From NCBI RefSeq assembly GCF_963555915.1, contig NZ_CAUVXL010000154.1, forward strand, positions 1 to 23,664: a stretch of 23,664 nucleotides of DNA, read 5' to 3'. Of the stretch, positions 23,543 through 23,664 are shown one piece after another. The stretch comes from Protofrankia sp963555915 (GTDB lineage Bacteria > Actinomycetota > Actinomycetes > Frankiales > Frankiaceae). A program made the position numbers and the translations under genes. The notes under the pieces were generated by a model. That model was not told where the DNA came from. It searched no databases and worked only from the letters and a program-made list of their open reading frames with translations. Within the stretch, counting starts at the first letter, position 1, and the number at the start of each line of letters is the position of its first letter.

Positions 23543-23664
23543 GGAGCCCCCACATCTACGAACAGTCCATATGGCCGATTCGCGCGCGTTCCGTCCACCG
23601 AGAAACTTGCGGGACCCGGCTTCTTGGCTGCACGCTCATTCTATCGCAAGGTATTGCGCTCAGA

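Overview
The window is high-GC DNA from an actinomycete-type bacterium. The signs are strongly G/C-biased third codon positions, many GTG starts, long spurious antisense frames, actinobacterial-style TatA and RodA, and MBG-repeat secreted proteins. A Frankiales-like host would fit (many cell-surface proteins, many decayed mobile elements), but that is inference and no marker gene here fixes the genus.

Left part (1-6103, plus strand): the tail of a CorA-type metal transporter, a secreted acid-phosphatase-like lipoprotein, a RodA/FtsW-type SEDS glycosyltransferase, a Nudix hydrolase, tatA, a second degenerate Nudix domain fused to a TerB-like domain, and a Wzz-like two-helix membrane protein with a long charged tail. 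The two Nudix proteins look like paralogues. Between them, tatA faces a 31-codon remnant of tatB across a perfect 15-bp hairpin.

Middle part (6118-15826, minus strand): a cell-surface block with a Thr/Pro-rich lipoprotein, a beta-propeller lipoprotein, a 1665-residue secreted protein with nine alternating Ig-like (MBG-type) repeats, a Tat-exported sulfatase, a decayed RelE/HigB-like toxin and a short VOC/glyoxalase-fold protein. A shared 22-bp element that matches no signal I know lies upstream of three of these genes. A fourth, inverted copy sits next to the first.

Right part: about 1 kb without a convincing gene, ending in a GTGCA microsatellite, leads to a plus-strand M60 (enhancin-like) metallopeptidase with an N-terminal three-repeat lectin-like domain and no visible signal peptide. 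After it comes a graveyard: the C-terminus of an IS5-type transposase with an in-frame TAG, the 3' end of a group IIC-like intron (domain V recognised by secondary structure, plus a probable domain VI), the N-terminus of an IS256-type transposase and the C-terminus of a type I-E cas1. No CRISPR array is visible.

Next to this graveyard, and transcribed toward it, is an intact overlapping three-gene unit (23542 to 19971, minus strand): a 63-residue acidic protein, a three-helix DUF6338-like membrane protein and an 897-residue TPR-CHAT caspase-like protease. This protease plus membrane-protein unit beside CRISPR and transposon debris is the best candidate in the window for an undescribed, possibly defence-related, system. 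The unknown 22-bp element is the best candidate for an undescribed regulatory signal.
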